64,000 nt of DNA from Kribbella caucasensis (lineage in GTDB: Bacteria > Actinomycetota > Actinomycetes > Propionibacteriales > Kribbellaceae): assembly GCF_004361855.1 (NCBI RefSeq), contig NZ_SNWQ01000013.1, positions 210,781 to 274,780 of the forward strand, in the 5' to 3' direction. This document shows positions 26,338 to 34,614 of the stretch, one piece after another. Numbering within the stretch: the first letter of the stretch is position 1; each line of letters opens with the position of its first letter. Under the pieces are notes generated by a model. The model had not been told where the DNA came from and did not search any database. It worked only from the letters and a program-made list of their open reading frames with translations. Made by a program: the position numbers and the translations under genes.

Positions 26338-26431
26338 CGTACCTGCACCACTCAGTAAGTCCCACGGATGCGCGCTTCGGCGCGAGGTTCAGGCGGGGGT
26401 GGAGGTGGTGCCGGGTGCTTGGTGAGTGGTG
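26338..26431. repeat. 94-nt palindromic intergenic repeat, copy B
   Basis: Gapless match to copy A (21242-21335): the first 18 bases are identical, as are TTCAGGCGGG in the middle and TGAGTGGTG at the end. The outer stem is CACCACTCAG (26346-26355) with TGAGTGGTG (26423-26431). It starts two bases after the response-regulator stop and ends 40 bases before the convergent amidohydrolase stop, so it may also act as a terminator. Confidence 0.7.
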
Positions 26432-26470
26432 GCGGTTCACGGACAGCCGAGCCGAGGGGCGGGGTTGGGG

Positions 26471-27670
26471 TCAGCCGCGGGCTAGGCGGCGTACTGCCAG
26501 TTCGGCTAGTAGGGCGGCGCCGTCGGGGAGGACGGAGTCGTCGAAGTTGGCCAAGGGGGAGTGGTTGTCGGCGGCGGCCCCGGGGTCGGGGGCGGCGCAG
26601 GCGCTGAGGTTGAGGTAGACACCGGGGACCTCGTTGAGGACGTAGGACATGTCCTCGGCGCCGCAGCGCGGATTGGCGCGCTCGCGGAACCGACCGGGGC
26701 CGAAGAGTTCGACGATGGTGTCCCGGGCGAAGCTGTACTCCGCCGGGTCGTTGACCGTCACCGGGTAGCCGAGGCGGTAGTCCACCTCGGCGGTCAGCCC
26801 GTGAGCGGCCGCCATCGCCTCGACCAGTTGCGTCGACGTCCGCTGCACCTTCGCCCGGGTCTCCGCGGAGAACGTCCGGACGGTCGCGTCGAAGAACGCG
26901 TCGTCCGGGATGATGTTCTCCTTCGTGCCGCCCGCGATCCGCCCGACGGTGAGGACGACCGGATCGAACACGTCGAACTGCCGGGTGATCATCGTCTGCA
27001 GGGCAGTCACCAGCTCGCAGGCCACCGGAATCGGGTCCTTGCCACGGTACGGCGTCGCCCCGTGTGTGCCTGCCCCGACGACGCGCACGTGCAACTGGTC
27101 GGCCGCGGCCATGAACGAGCCGGGCTTGCTGCTCCACATCCCCAACGGCTGGACGGCGGCCCCGACGTGCAGACCGTACGCCGCGTCCGCCCGCCGCCCG
27201 GCCGCGTCGAGCACACCCTCGCGGATCATGATCGGCGCACCGCCGGAGGTCTCCTCACCCGGCTGGAACATGAACACCACGTCGCCGGCCAGCTGGTCCC
27301 GCAGCTCGTGCAGGATCTTCGCCGCGCCGACCAGTCCCGCGACATGCAGATCGTGGCCGCAGGCATGCATCATTCCCGGGTGCGTGGACTTGAACGGCAC
27401 GTCCACTCGTTCCGTGACCGGCAGCGCGTCCATGTCGCCGCGCAGGATGACGACCGGACCCGGCCCGCCACCGCCCCGCAGTACGGCGGTCACTGACGAC
27501 AGCTCTTTGCCGACGGTGATCTCGAGGTCGAGGCCGTCGAGGGCCTCGAGGACGAGGGCCTGCGTCTTCGGCAGATCGAGGTCGTACTCCGGGACCTGGT
27601 GCAGCGCGCGGCGGAGCTCGACGATCTCGGAGCGGAACCGTTCGGCCAGTTCGAGGGTGCTGAGGGTCAC
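26471..27670 (-). CDS. M20D-family amidohydrolase (N-acyl-amino-acid/hippurate hydrolase type)
   Basis: 399-residue metallopeptidase-like enzyme that removes acyl groups from N-acyl amino acids. Metal and catalytic motifs of the family are present: RGDMDALPV, HACGHDLHVA and QPGEETSGGA, plus the dimerisation lid with GAGTHGATPYRGKDPI. No signal peptide. The start is a GTG at 27670 with AGGA six bases upstream. It lies downstream of the exonuclease gene, separated by 87 bases of duplicated exonuclease tail (27690-27795). Substrate is not predictable within the family; peptidases of this group also act on indole-acetyl conjugates. Confidence 0.9.
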   Translation of the reverse strand: MTLSTLELAERFRSEIVELRRALHQVPEYDLDLPKTQALVLEALDGLDLEITVGKELSSVTAVLRGGGGPGPVVILRGDMDALPVTERVDVPFKSTHPGMMHACGHDLHVAGLVGAAKILHELRDQLAGDVVFMFQPGEETSGGAPIMIREGVLDAAGRRADAAYGLHVGAAVQPLGMWSSKPGSFMAAADQLHVRVVGAGTHGATPYRGKDPIPVACELVTALQTMITRQFDVFDPVVLTVGRIAGGTKENIIPDDAFFDATVRTFSAETRAKVQRTSTQLVEAMAAAHGLTAEVDYRLGYPVTVNDPAEYSFARDTIVELFGPGRFRERANPRCGAEDMSYVLNEVPGVYLNLSACAAPDPGAAADNHSPLANFDDSVLPDGAALLAELAVRRLARG

Positions 27671-27689
27671 GCGATTCCTTCCGGTGAGG

Positions 27690-27795
27690 TCATGCCATCG
27701 GGCTGATGCCGAGCGCGGACATCACGCATCATGCCGTCGGGCTGAGGCTGAGAACCGTCACGCCTTCGGGCCGAGCTTGAGTGCGGACATGACGC
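27690..27795 (-). repeat. Three tandem copies of the exonuclease 3' end
   Basis: The last 38 bases of the exonuclease gene (27758-27795) are repeated, imperfectly, as 27729-27757 (partial) and 27690-27727. Units one and three match at about 29 of 38 positions, and the two outside units match at 21 of their first 24. Each unit ends in a stop codon and would encode a tail like SALKLGPKA or SALGISPMA. This looks like tandem duplication of the gene end followed by drift. Confidence 0.6.
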
Positions 27796-28702
27796 GCTGG
27801 GCGCTGCTGCCGAGCTCGAGCAGTTCGACCAGGTCGAGCCAGCGCTCCGGGTCCTGCACCTCGGTCGGCATCGTCGCGTCGAACGGCCCGACCGGTGCAT
27901 CCTTGGCAACGGCAACCACCGTCGGCGCGACGTCCAGGTAGTCGCTCGAGTCGACGATCTTCCGCTTCACCGACGGCGACATCGGCGTCGACGGATCGAC
28001 CGCGGCCTGCCGGATCTCGGCCAGCCCGCCGTACGCCGTGACGAGTGAGGCGGCCGTCTTCTCGCCGACCCCCTTGACCCCCGGCAGCCCGTCGGACGCG
28101 TCGCCGCGGAGGGTGGCGAAATCGGCGTACCGCGAGGCGGGGATCTCGTACTTCGCGAGCAGCGCCTTCTCGTCGTACACCTCGGCGCGACCAACGCCCT
28201 TCGCGGCCGTGTAGATCACCCGGATCCCGCGAGCATCGTCGATCAGCTGGAACAGGTCACGGTCGCCGGTCACCACGTCGACCGGCATCGTCGCGCGGTG
28301 CGAGAGGGTGCCGATCACGTCGTCGGCCTCGTGGTCGGGTGCGCCCACGATCGCGATGCCGAGGGCGTCCAGGCAGGCCCGGATGTACGGCACCTGGACC
28401 TCGAGCCGGTCCGGCACGTCCTCCACCTGGTCCCCGGCCGCGGTGACGAACTCGACCCGCTGCGCCTTGTACGAGGGGATCAGCTCGACTCGCCAAGACG
28501 GCCGCCAGTTGTCGTCCCAGCACGCGACCAGGTGGGTCGGCCGGTGGTTCTCGACCAGTCGCGCGATGAAGTCGAGCAGCCCGCGGATCGCGTTGGTCGG
28601 CGTCCCGTCGGCCGCCTTCATCGTGTCCGGCACCCCGAAGAACGCGCGGAAGTAAAGCGACGCCGTATCCAGCAGCATCAGCCGCTGCCCACTCTCAGCC
28701 AT
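27758..28702 (-). CDS. 5'-3' exonuclease (DNA polymerase I N-terminal-domain type)
   Basis: 314-residue stand-alone FEN-like nuclease. The N-terminal part has LLDTASLYFRAFFGVP; the acidic metal sites include PDHEADDVIGTL and GDRDLFQLIDD; the helix-hairpin-helix region has RGDASDGLPGVKGVGEKTAA, which grips the DNA backbone. It removes 5' ends or flaps in replication and repair. There is no polymerase domain, as usual for this actinobacterial paralogue. The start at 28702 lies 188 bases from the divergent lrp gene. Its 3' end is duplicated downstream. Confidence 0.93.
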   Translation of the reverse strand: MAESGQRLMLLDTASLYFRAFFGVPDTMKAADGTPTNAIRGLLDFIARLVENHRPTHLVACWDDNWRPSWRVELIPSYKAQRVEFVTAAGDQVEDVPDRLEVQVPYIRACLDALGIAIVGAPDHEADDVIGTLSHRATMPVDVVTGDRDLFQLIDDARGIRVIYTAAKGVGRAEVYDEKALLAKYEIPASRYADFATLRGDASDGLPGVKGVGEKTAASLVTAYGGLAEIRQAAVDPSTPMSPSVKRKIVDSSDYLDVAPTVVAVAKDAPVGPFDATMPTEVQDPERWLDLVELLELGSSAQRVMSALKLGPKA

Positions 28703-28876
28703 GCCCAGATGCTTTCACAACCGACCGACACTTGCCCGAGCCGTACTCGCGGGCGGAGGCTGCACCGTGATCAGAACGGCGGCCGCGGCCGGCGCCGCAC
28801 TGCTCCCGGTCGGTCGCCGCCAGGGCGGTGCGTCTCACCCGCGAACAGATGTGCTGTTCTCGGCCGTCGCTCAGAG

Positions 28877-28882
28877 TAGGGT
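28877..28882 (+). promoter_or_regulatory. -10 box of a probably leaderless lrp transcript
   Basis: TAGGGT ends seven bases before the ATG at 28890, so transcription would start at or next to the A of the start codon. GGAGG directly abuts the ATG and is too close to serve as a normal ribosome site. No clear -35 was found. Confidence 0.4.
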
Positions 28883-28889
28883 CTGGAGG

Positions 28890-29330
28890 ATGGAGGACCT
28901 GGACCGCAAGATCGTCGCGCTGCTGGCGTCTGACGGGCGGATGAGTTTCACCGACCTGGGCAAGGCGACCGGGTTGTCCACATCGGCTGTGCACCAGCGG
29001 GTGAAGCGGCTGGAGCAGCGCGGGGTGATCCAGGGGTATGCGGCAACCATCGACCACACCGCGCTCGACCTGCCGCTGACCGCGCTGATCTCGATCCGGC
29101 CGATCGACCCGTCGCAGCCGGACGACTCACCCGAGCGGCTGCGCGAGGTCCGCGAGATCGAGTCCTGCTACTCGGTCGCCGGCGACTCCAGCTACGTCCT
29201 GATCGTCCGGGTCGCCACCCCGCTCGCGCTGGAGGAGCTGCTCGCCGTCATCCGCGCCCGCGCCAACGTCTCCACCACGACAACGATCGTCCTCAGCACC
29301 CCGTACGAACGCCGCCCACCCGCCCTCTGA
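28890..29330 (+). CDS. Lrp/AsnC-family regulator
   Basis: 146 residues. N-terminal AsnC-type helix-turn-helix (DLDRKIVALLASDGRMSFTD, then GLSTSAVHQRVKRLEQRG) and a C-terminal RAM ligand domain beginning near residue 65 with ALISIRPID and containing CYSVAGDSSYVLIVRVAT, the amino-acid-binding loop. Such proteins sense amino acids and control their metabolism; the beta-lysine cluster about 1 kb downstream is a tempting target but this is inference. The ATG at 28890 is supported by a -10 box placed for a leaderless message. A 10-bp tandem repeat begins right after the stop. Confidence 0.92.
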   Translation: MEDLDRKIVALLASDGRMSFTDLGKATGLSTSAVHQRVKRLEQRGVIQGYAATIDHTALDLPLTALISIRPIDPSQPDDSPERLREVREIESCYSVAGDSSYVLIVRVATPLALEELLAVIRARANVSTTTTIVLSTPYERRPPAL

Positions 29331-29340
29331 TCCACCCCCG

Positions 29341-29430
29341 GCCGAACCCGGCCGAACCCGGCCGAACCCGGCCGAACCCGGCCGAACCCGGCCGAACCCG
29401 GCCGAACCCGGCCGAACCCGGCCGAAACCC
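29341..29430. repeat. 10-bp tandem repeat array (about 9 units)
   Basis: Eight exact copies of GCCGAACCCG (29341-29420) and a ninth with one extra A. It begins about ten bases after the lrp stop. The period is close to one helical turn. Array length may vary between strains through slippage. Confidence 0.9.
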
Positions 29431-29455
29431 GGCTGGACCTTGAACAAGAACCGGC

Positions 29456-29508
29456 GACCTCGGACACGTTATTTTCGTGTTCACGCTCCCCGGTTGTTGT
29501 CCGAGGTC
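29456..29508. terminator. Nested inverted repeats between lrp and the methyltransferase
   Basis: GACCTCGGACA (29456-29466) pairs with TGTCCGAGGTC (29498-29508), and inside it ACACG (29464-29468) pairs with CGTGT (29476-29480) around TTATTTT. The genes on both sides converge here, so a shared terminator is likely; it may instead be a binding site. Confidence 0.45.
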
Positions 29509-29556
29509 CCGATTCCCAGCGGCGCGGGAGTGGGGGAGGGGGAGGAGGGACGGCGG

Positions 29557-30186
29557 TTAGGTTGGCGTTTGGGCGAAGAAGGCGGCGTAGCCTCGGCCTG
29601 GGCGGGAGCCCGGTTCGGTGAGTTGGGCGGTGATGGTGAGGCCGGCCTGTTCGAGGGCTCCGACGAGGAGTTCGGGGCGGTAGAGGTAGGCGGTGTAGCT
29701 GACCGCATGGCCGTACGCCTTCTCCGGGCGCAGTACTTCGTCCTGGCCGGTGTGGGTGCCGATCAGCACGCGCCCACCCGGACGTAGTACCCGCTTGAAC
29801 TCGACGAACAGCGCGGGCAACTCGGGCTGGGGGATGTGGAAGGTGGAGTACCAGGCCAGTACGCCGCCCAGCTCGTCGTCGCGGAATCTCAGCTCCGTCA
29901 TCGAGCCGACCTCGAACGGGATCCCCGGGTTGTTGCGGCGGGCAAGTTCGACCATCTTGGGGGACAGGTCGATGCCGGAGACGGCACAGCCGGCCGACTT
30001 CAGATAGGCGGTGGTCCGGCCGGCTCCGCAGCCCAGGTCGGCGATCGGGTCGCCGGTCAGTTCGGCGAAGGCGTTGAGCATCGCGCGCTCCATCGGATTC
30101 CCCGCCATCCGATCCTTCACCAGCTCGTGATACGCGTCCGCGACGTTGTCGTATGACGCCCTCGTGGCGGCAAGGTGATCAGTCAC
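29557..30186 (-). CDS. SAM-dependent class I methyltransferase
   Basis: 209 residues with a Methyltransf_11-type fold: motif I IADLGCGAGRTTAYLKSAG, then SGIDLSPKMVELARRNNPG (motif II), LAWYSTFHIP, and FKRVLRPGGRVLIGTH (motif post-III). It methylates an unknown small molecule. The GTG at 30186 is preceded by TACTCT six bases upstream in the leftward direction, which would make the message leaderless; GGAGGA is 14 bases away, too far for a normal ribosome site. It follows kamA but is separated from it by a strong terminator. Confidence 0.87.
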   Translation of the reverse strand: MTDHLAATRASYDNVADAYHELVKDRMAGNPMERAMLNAFAELTGDPIADLGCGAGRTTAYLKSAGCAVSGIDLSPKMVELARRNNPGIPFEVGSMTELRFRDDELGGVLAWYSTFHIPQPELPALFVEFKRVLRPGGRVLIGTHTGQDEVLRPEKAYGHAVSYTAYLYRPELLVGALEQAGLTITAQLTEPGSRPGRGYAAFFAQTPT

Positions 30187-30261
30187 CAGCGGAGAGTATT
30201 CCTCCGCCGCCGCGACCGCACACAGACCCCCTGACGTGCCGCACCAGGTCCCTCGCGCGGA

Positions 30262-30275
30262 CAGCACATGTGCTG
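30262..30275. promoter_or_regulatory. 14-bp perfect palindrome upstream of the methyltransferase
   Basis: CAGCACATGTGCTG is fully self-complementary and lies about 65 bases before the putative -10 of the methyltransferase gene. It may be an operator; no regulator is assigned. Confidence 0.3.
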
Positions 30276-30287
30276 CCTGACCACCCA

Positions 30288-30328
30288 CTCGCTGGTGCCG
30301 ATGACCCCTGTGCAGCGGCACCAGCGAG
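30288..30328 (-). terminator. Terminator hairpin downstream of kamA
   Basis: CTCGCTGGTGCCG (30288-30300) and CGGCACCAGCGAG (30316-30328) are perfect 13-base partners with a 15-base loop, directly after the kamA stop at 30336. Flanking TGACC and GGTCA sequences extend the pairing. Confidence 0.65.
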
Positions 30329-30335
30329 GCAGGGG

Positions 30336-31787
30336 TCAGGTGATCTGGAGGAGCTTCTGGGATTCCGCGGCGGACCGGGACGCGGCGGCCTTGGCGGTGG
30401 CGGCGGCGAGGGTGTCGCCGGCGTGCTGCTTCCACCACTCCTGGCCCTCGGCGGGCAGCGTGTCGATCGGGTCGTAGTACTCGTGGGTGCGGTTCAGCGC
30501 CTCCGGGTCGTGCTGCTCGATCCCGGTCCGGTAGTTCTTCTTCCAGTACGAGATCCCGCGCACCTCGTCGTACTCCGACAGCTGGTGCACCCACCGCTTC
30601 CCGACGTACGGGACGTCGCACACGATCCGCGGGGTGGCGAAACCGGGCAGGTACCCGAGGATCCCGTGCTGCAGTCCCTGCGCCTCCCGCACCGAGACCC
30701 GCCAGTGCTCGGAGAACGGGATCATGTCGCACATGTAGAAGTAGTACGGCGTGATCGTGGCCCCGTCGAGCAACGCGAAGCACAGGTCGAGCAACTGCGG
30801 CACCGAGTTGTTCACGCCACGCATCAGCACGCCCTGGTTCCGCACATCGCGCAGGCCGGCCTCGAACATCGCCTTGGTCGCCTCGGCCACCAGCGGCGTC
30901 ACCGACTGGGCCGCGTTCACGTGGGTGTGCATCGCGATCATCACGCCGCGCTGCCGGCCCAGCTGAGCGACCCGCTCGACGCCGGCCCGTACGTCGTCGG
31001 ACAGCCAGTGCTGGGGGAGACCCATCAGCGCCTTGGTGGCCAGCCGGATGTCGCGGATGTTCTCGATCTCCAGCAGGCCGTTGAGGAACGCCTCCAGCCG
31101 CGGCCAGGGCATGTTCGCCACGTCGCCGCCGGACACCACGACGTCCCGGACTCCCGGGTTCCGGCGCAGGTAGTCGAGCATGTCGTCCAGCCGCTGCTGC
31201 GGCTTGATGGTGAACTTCAGCTTGTCGATCACCGGCGTCGAGTTCCCGACGAGGTCCATCCGGGTGCAGTGCCCGCAGTACTGCGGACAGGTGGGCAGCA
31301 CCTCGGCAAGAACCTTCGTCGGATATCTGTGGGTCAACCCCTCCGTAGCCCACATCTCGTGCTCGTGCAGGGAGTCGCGGGCCGCGTGCGGGTGCGACGG
31401 CCAGTCTGTCCGGCGGTCGGTGAACATCGGCAGCATGTACCGGCGGACCGGATCCGCGTAGAACGCCTCGGTGTAATCGTCGGCGCCGTTAGGGACGATC
31501 GTGTTCAGCATCTGCGGCGGCAGCAGCATCGACATGGTCGCCCGCTCGGCCTGGTCCCGGGTCAGGTCGTCGTAGACCCGGTCCTCCAGCAGGTCGCCCA
31601 TCACGCCGCGCAGTTGCTTGACGTTCTTCACGCAATGCGCGCGCTGCCACTGCACCGATCGCCACTCCTCGGCCGTGACGTCCTTCCAGCCGGGCAGCCG
31701 GGTCCAGTCGGGTTCGACCAGCTCGGTCCGCCGGTACGCGTACGGCTGGCCGTCGGCCACCACTTCGGGGCTGAGCAGATCAGTCAC
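30336..31787 (-). CDS. kamA: Lysine 2,3-aminomutase-family radical SAM enzyme
   Basis: 483 residues. Radical SAM cysteines C167, C171 and C174 in CPQYCGHCTR hold the 4Fe-4S cluster; VVVSGGD follows as in KamA. K397 in VPYVGKRWV is the probable PLP lysine by position, though the family's glycine-rich GGGK is changed to YVGK. The family usually has CRHCTR; here the Arg is Gly. It should turn L-lysine into L-beta-lysine, the first step of this cluster, but the changed residues leave room for another amino acid substrate. The GTG at 31787 follows GGAGG by about seven bases. It diverges from kdd. Confidence 0.85.
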   Translation of the reverse strand: MTDLLSPEVVADGQPYAYRRTELVEPDWTRLPGWKDVTAEEWRSVQWQRAHCVKNVKQLRGVMGDLLEDRVYDDLTRDQAERATMSMLLPPQMLNTIVPNGADDYTEAFYADPVRRYMLPMFTDRRTDWPSHPHAARDSLHEHEMWATEGLTHRYPTKVLAEVLPTCPQYCGHCTRMDLVGNSTPVIDKLKFTIKPQQRLDDMLDYLRRNPGVRDVVVSGGDVANMPWPRLEAFLNGLLEIENIRDIRLATKALMGLPQHWLSDDVRAGVERVAQLGRQRGVMIAMHTHVNAAQSVTPLVAEATKAMFEAGLRDVRNQGVLMRGVNNSVPQLLDLCFALLDGATITPYYFYMCDMIPFSEHWRVSVREAQGLQHGILGYLPGFATPRIVCDVPYVGKRWVHQLSEYDEVRGISYWKKNYRTGIEQHDPEALNRTHEYYDPIDTLPAEGQEWWKQHAGDTLAAATAKAAASRSAAESQKLLQIT

Positions 31788-31825
31788 GTGAGTCCTCCAC
31801 GGGCTCCACTGGCGATACGGTTCTG

Positions 31826-31904
31826 TGTGAGGATAGCGATAGAACTTCCCTCACATCCATCAGTATGCCGCAAGATTTCCGTCGAAGCCTGAGATCGATA
31901 GTAT
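31826..31904. promoter_or_regulatory. Divergent kamA-kdd control region
   Basis: TGTGAGG (31826-31832) and CCTCACA (31849-31855) form an inverted repeat with centres about two helical turns apart, a likely operator for both directions. TAGTAT at 31899-31904 is a plausible -10 for kdd, giving a leader of about 36 bases with AAGGAGG before the GTG. GGCTCG and CGAGCC form a small hairpin just after it. An Lrp or other amino-acid regulator is a guess. Confidence 0.4.
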
Positions 31905-31946
31905 TTTCGCCCGGCTCGCGCCGAGCCGTGACCCGAAGGAGGACCC

Positions 31947-33008
31947 GTGCCGACAGCACCGAGCTCGCCCGTCGGACTGCACCGCGTGATCGAGCCCGCC
32001 GGCGTGTTGCCGCAGGCCGCGACCCGGCTGGACGCGCGCCCTGAGCTGTGGCCGGACGAGGTGCGGATCTCGGTGGAGCGGCTGAATCTCGACGCCGCCT
32101 CCTATCGGCAGCTGGCCGAGGCTCACGATCACGACGGCGAGGCGGTCAAGCAGGCCGTGCTCGGCATAGTCGGCGAGCGCGGCAAGATGCAGAACCCGGT
32201 GACGGGATCCGGCGGCATGCTCGTCGGTGTCGTCGACGAGGTCGGCCCGGAATCGCCCCTCGGGGTGAAGCCGGGGGACCGGGTTGCGACATTGGTCTCA
32301 TTGACCCTCACCCCGCTTCGGATCACCGACGGCCTGGCCTGGTGGGATGGCAAGAGCGAGCAGGTCCCGGCCGAAGGGCATGCAATCCTCTTCGCCCGAT
32401 CGATCGTCGCGAAGCTGCCGGCCGACCTTGCGCCGGAGTTGTCGCTCGCGGTGATGGACGTCTGTGGTGCGCCCGCGTTGACCGCTCGCGTGGTCCGCCA
32501 GTATGTCGACAAAGGCACAAAGCCTGTCGTGTCAGTAATTGGCGGCGCAGGTAAAAGTGGTTCGCTCTCGCTGGCCGCGGCCCGCCACACCGGAGCCTCG
32601 CGGACGATCGGCATCGTCCCGGTCCAGGCCGAGCAGGACAAGCTCACGGCCGCAGGGCTCGCAGATGTGGTCGCACTCGCGGACGCGCGCGATCCGGTCG
32701 CGCTGGCGAAGGCGGTCGAGCAGGCCGGGGGACCGGCGGACATCACGGTGGTCTGCGTGGATGTGCCCGGCTGCGAGCACGGCGCAGTACTGGCAACGGC
32801 CAATGGCGGCACGGTGATCTTCTTCTCGATGGCGACGTCGTTCTCGGCCGCTGCGCTCGGTGCGGAGGGCTTGGCGGCCGACGTGACGATGCTTGTGGGC
32901 AACGGATATGTGCCCGGTCACGCGGACTACGCGCTCGAGTTGCTGCGGTCGGTTCCGGGTGTCCGCGAGCTGTTCGAGGGCAGGATCGCGGCTGAGGGGC
33001 AGGATTAG
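31947..33008 (+). CDS. kdd: L-erythro-3,5-diaminohexanoate dehydrogenase
   Basis: 353-residue NAD(P)-dependent dehydrogenase that oxidatively deaminates 3,5-diaminohexanoate to 5-amino-3-oxohexanoate. A Rossmann segment, VSVIGGAGKSGSLSLAAAR, lies near residue 195, and GERGKMQNPVTGSGGMLVG is characteristic of this family. The GTG at 31947 is preceded by AAGGAGG. It leads the rightward operon and overlaps in pathway with kamD and kamE, whose product it uses. Length agrees with the clostridial enzyme. Cytoplasmic. Confidence 0.92.
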   Translation: MPTAPSSPVGLHRVIEPAGVLPQAATRLDARPELWPDEVRISVERLNLDAASYRQLAEAHDHDGEAVKQAVLGIVGERGKMQNPVTGSGGMLVGVVDEVGPESPLGVKPGDRVATLVSLTLTPLRITDGLAWWDGKSEQVPAEGHAILFARSIVAKLPADLAPELSLAVMDVCGAPALTARVVRQYVDKGTKPVVSVIGGAGKSGSLSLAAARHTGASRTIGIVPVQAEQDKLTAAGLADVVALADARDPVALAKAVEQAGGPADITVVCVDVPGCEHGAVLATANGGTVIFFSMATSFSAAALGAEGLAADVTMLVGNGYVPGHADYALELLRSVPGVRELFEGRIAAEGQD

Positions 33009-33012
33009 CTCT

Positions 33013-34614
33013 GTGCGCACACTTCTGACGAACGGTTCCGTCTACTCTCCCGCCGACCCGCACGCGACCGCGATCGCGTTCGACGACGGCGTGGTCACCT
33101 GGCTCGGCGATGACACCGGCGCGAGTTCCTACGCGAGCGGCGCGGACGAGGTGATCGACCTCCAGGGCAAGCTCGTCACGCCTGCATTCGTCGACGCCCA
33201 CGTCCACGCCGCGCAGACCGGCGCGCTGCTGACCGGCCTCGACCTTGCCGGCACTCGCAGCCTCACCGAGGCACTCGACCGCCTGGCCGCATTCTCCGCC
33301 GACCTTGGATCGGATGCCGTGATCGACGGCGCCGGATGGGACGAGACGAAGTGGCCCGAGGGTCGCCCGCCGACGTCCGAGGAACTCGACCGGGCCGCGG
33401 ATGGTCGCCGCGTCTACCTGTCGCGGGTCGACGGCCACTCGGGTGTCGTCTCGTCGTCCCTGGCCGCAGCAGTTGACGGCCTGACCACGCAGACGGGCTT
33501 CGACGCCGGCGGCAGAGTTGAGCGCGCCGCGAACCACGCCGTACGGGATGCGCTGAGCGCGTTGGTCGGCCCAGAGCAGCGGTTGGCAGATGCTCGGGCA
33601 GCGGTCAAGGCGATGGCGAGCAAGGGCATCGGCGCGTTCCACGAGATGGCGGCGCCGCACATCGGGCCGCTATGGGAGCTGCCGCTGGTTCGGCAGGCCG
33701 CCGAGGAGCTCGGGCTCGCGGCGACCTTGTACTGGGGTGAGACCGGCGTCTTCGACAACGTGACGGCGTACGGACTCGCGGGCCTCGCCGGCGACCTCAA
33801 CGCCGATGGCGCGCTCGGGTCGCGGACGGCTGCACTGCGGGAGCCGTACGCCGACCGCGCGGACCACCGTGGGCACGCGTACCTGACGGCTGAGCAGATC
33901 GCCGAGCACGTGATCGCGTGCACCGAGAACGGCATCCAGGCCGGCTTCCACTGCATCGGTGACCTTGCCCTGGACAACATCGCTCGCGGATTCGAGCTCG
34001 CCGAGGAGAAACTCGGCGTACAGGCTCTGGTCGCCGCGCGGCACCGGCTGGAACACGTCGAGATGCCCGACGAGGCCGTGATCGCCACGCTCGCGCGATG
34101 CGGGGTCGTCGCGTCCGTGCAGCCGATGTTCGACGGACTCTGGGGCGGGCCGGACGACATGTACGCCGACCGCGTGGGCGACCGCTGGCAGGGGATGAAC
34201 CCCTTCGGTTCGCTGACCCGCGCGGGCGTAGTACTGGCCTTCGGGTCGGATGCTCCGGTCACCGAGCTCGGTGGTTGGGAGGCCGTGCGGGCGGCTGCGT
34301 TCCACCACAACCCGGCCGAGCGGATCACCGTGCGGGCAGCGTTCCAGGCGCACACCCGGGGCGGTTGGCGGGCTGCCGCGATCGACGACGCCGGAGTGCT
34401 CGCGCTCGGCACCGCCGCGACGTACGCGGTGTGGGAGAGCGACGCGGAGCTTGTCGTCCAGACGCCGGACCAGCGGGTCGCCGCGTGGTCGACCGACCCG
34501 CGCGCGGGCGTCCCGGTGTTGCCCGACCTGAGTGACCAGGCCCCTGTGCCGACCTGCCTGCGGACAGTCGTTGGTGGGCGGATCGTCTACGACTCCGAAG
34601 GATGGCCGTCGTGA
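33013..34614 (+). CDS. Amidohydrolase_3-family protein inside the beta-lysine operon
   Basis: 533 residues of the YtcJ-like metal hydrolase family: VTPAFVDAHVHAAQTG holds the HxH pair; HCIGDLALDN and HRLEHVEMPD give the later histidines; and LAFGSDAPVTEL contains the metal Asp. The GTG at 33013 is five bases after the kdd stop, and the end overlaps the start of kamD, so it is embedded in and coupled to the operon. No step of the known lysine fermentation route needs such an enzyme. It could open a lactam formed from a diamino intermediate or hydrolyse an N-acyl derivative; both are speculation. Confidence 0.88.
   Translation: MRTLLTNGSVYSPADPHATAIAFDDGVVTWLGDDTGASSYASGADEVIDLQGKLVTPAFVDAHVHAAQTGALLTGLDLAGTRSLTEALDRLAAFSADLGSDAVIDGAGWDETKWPEGRPPTSEELDRAADGRRVYLSRVDGHSGVVSSSLAAAVDGLTTQTGFDAGGRVERAANHAVRDALSALVGPEQRLADARAAVKAMASKGIGAFHEMAAPHIGPLWELPLVRQAAEELGLAATLYWGETGVFDNVTAYGLAGLAGDLNADGALGSRTAALREPYADRADHRGHAYLTAEQIAEHVIACTENGIQAGFHCIGDLALDNIARGFELAEEKLGVQALVAARHRLEHVEMPDEAVIATLARCGVVASVQPMFDGLWGGPDDMYADRVGDRWQGMNPFGSLTRAGVVLAFGSDAPVTELGGWEAVRAAAFHHNPAERITVRAAFQAHTRGGWRAAAIDDAGVLALGTAATYAVWESDAELVVQTPDQRVAAWSTDPRAGVPVLPDLSDQAPVPTCLRTVVGGRIVYDSEGWPS

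Noticed and set aside
29341..29430. CRISPR array
   Set aside because: Units are 10 bases with no spacers.
29127..29484. Leftward frames with GFGRVRPGSA repeats
   Set aside because: They are translations of the 10-bp tandem repeat, not a protein.
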